Below, in pieces: positions 63,574-64,000 of a DNA stretch of 64,000 nt. Position 1 is the first letter of the stretch. Each line of letters opens with the position of its first letter. The stretch is from Phaeobacter gallaeciensis DSM 26640 (GTDB lineage Bacteria > Pseudomonadota > Alphaproteobacteria > Rhodobacterales > Rhodobacteraceae): NCBI RefSeq assembly GCF_000511385.1, contig NC_023137.1:325001-389000 (forward strand). Direction: 5' to 3'. The position numbers and the translations under genes were made by a program. Below the pieces are notes generated by a model. That model saw nothing but the letters and a program-made list of their open reading frames with translations, was not told the origin of the DNA and did no database searches.

Positions 63574-64000
63574 ATGGCAGCCTATATCCTTCGACGTTTT
63601 CTCCTGGTGATCCCGACGCTGTTCGGGATTCTCGTTATCAATTTCGCTCTGGTGCAATTTGTGCCGGGTGGTCCGGTTGAACAGATGATTGCGCAGCTGG
63701 AAGGCGGCGGCGATGTGTTCGAGGGGTTCGCCGGGGGTGGCGGTGACGCTGGCGGAGAGGCCATCGCGGCCAATGACAATTACGCAGGCCGACAAGGGTT
63801 GCCGCCTGAGTTGATCGCAGAGCTGGAGCAGCAGTATGGCTTGGACAAACCGCCGTTGGAGCGATTTTTCCTCATGCTCGGCAACTACATGCGCTTTGAT
63901 TTCGGTGAGAGCTATTTCCGCAAGATTGATGTGATGGATCTGGTTCTGGAGAAGATGCCGGTGTCAATCTCGCTGGGGCTTTGGTCGACGTTGATTGCCT
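63574..64000 (+). CDS. yejB: Peptide ABC transporter permease YejB (3' end cut by window)
   Basis: Starts at ATG 63574, ten bases after the yejA stop, and runs open to the end (about 142 residues). It begins MAAYILRRFLLVIPTLFGIL, the usual first membrane helix and RxFL... start of DppB/YejB permeases, followed by a long periplasmic loop rich in Gly and Ala (FEGFAGGGGDAGGEA, split) that is the YejB-type insertion. The tail continues into the next helix (VSISLGLWSTLIA). Confidence 0.88.
   Translation, partial: MAAYILRRFLLVIPTLFGILVINFALVQFVPGGPVEQMIAQLEGGGDVFEGFAGGGGDAGGEAIAANDNYAGRQGLPPELIAELEQQYGLDKPPLERFFLMLGNYMRFDFGESYFRKIDVMDLVLEKMPVSISLGLWSTLIA

Overview
The window looks like a chromosomal segment of a marine Rhodobacteraceae (Roseobacter group, for example a Phaeobacter/Ruegeria relative). 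This is inferred from gene content and high-GC codon use, not from a database match. Markers are a four-gene Bzt/Aap amino-acid ABC transporter, an Mcl1-type malyl-CoA lyase, TrcR (DUF1013), a TIGR02300 protein, COQ9, an ATP12 F1-assembly chaperone, a membrane-anchored CycM-type cytochrome c, PPK2, and dnaX lying near the SRP RNA. Most of the window is core chromosome. I see no phage, transposase, CRISPR array or replication origin.

Layout. 1-5 kb: the end of an ATP12 chaperone gene, then aapJQMP with an intercistronic hairpin after the binding-protein gene and a strong terminator at the end. 5-9 kb: a DUF411 protein, a SixA-like phosphatase translationally coupled to an Fe-S protein, argB and a short-chain dehydrogenase. 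9-17 kb (minus strand): engB, a MOSC protein and yidC overlapping each other; a GGDEF/EAL protein; ttcA; and yidD-rnpA-rpmH. A perfect 39-bp palindrome sits upstream of yidC. 17-21 kb: a TVP38-type membrane protein, a flavoprotein disulfide reductase and an orphan sensor kinase. 21.1-26.8 kb: a block between tRNA-Arg and tRNA-Ala that reads as accessory. It has an AraC regulator, two small ABM-like proteins and a 959-residue RTX/Hint protein with an internal 378-bp duplication.

27-33 kb: TIGR02300, a YgjP-type metallopeptidase, a GntR/FCD regulator, DUF1206, accA, an AraC/GyrI regulator and a divergent LysE/Lrp pair. 33-38 kb: an Asp/Glu racemase-like protein and mcl1 on the minus strand, then dgcN-dgcA-dat on the plus strand. 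Together the last three genes could turn D-amino acids into N-acetyl-L-glutamate. 38-42 kb: a DJ-1/PfpI protein, a CurA-like oxidoreductase and a TetR regulator with matching NemR-like operators, then alanine dehydrogenase divergent from an Lrp regulator over a 31-bp tandem repeat. 42-50 kb: a GMC oxidoreductase, ppk2, a structured intergenic region, rpsU, coq9, a quinone oxidoreductase, DUF2189, RNase T2 and trcR.

50-56 kb: tRNA-Met, recR, ybaB, a small membrane protein and dnaX; a tyrosine-phosphatase-like gene; a cobalamin riboswitch in front of a small cysteine protein; and the 4.5S SRP RNA with a recognisable promoter. 56-64 kb: a CpdB-like phosphoesterase without a signal peptide, nudC, an SRPBCC protein, pheA, cycM and the start of a Yej-type peptide ABC transporter that runs off the end.

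No wholly new multi-gene system was found. The most interesting items are the riboswitch with a visible three-way switching element and a ribosome-site hairpin, the perfect palindrome at 12.6 kb, the hairpin-rich intergenic region at 45.2 kb, the paired operators at 39.8/40.4 kb, and a dispersed 22-bp motif seen in three intergenic places.
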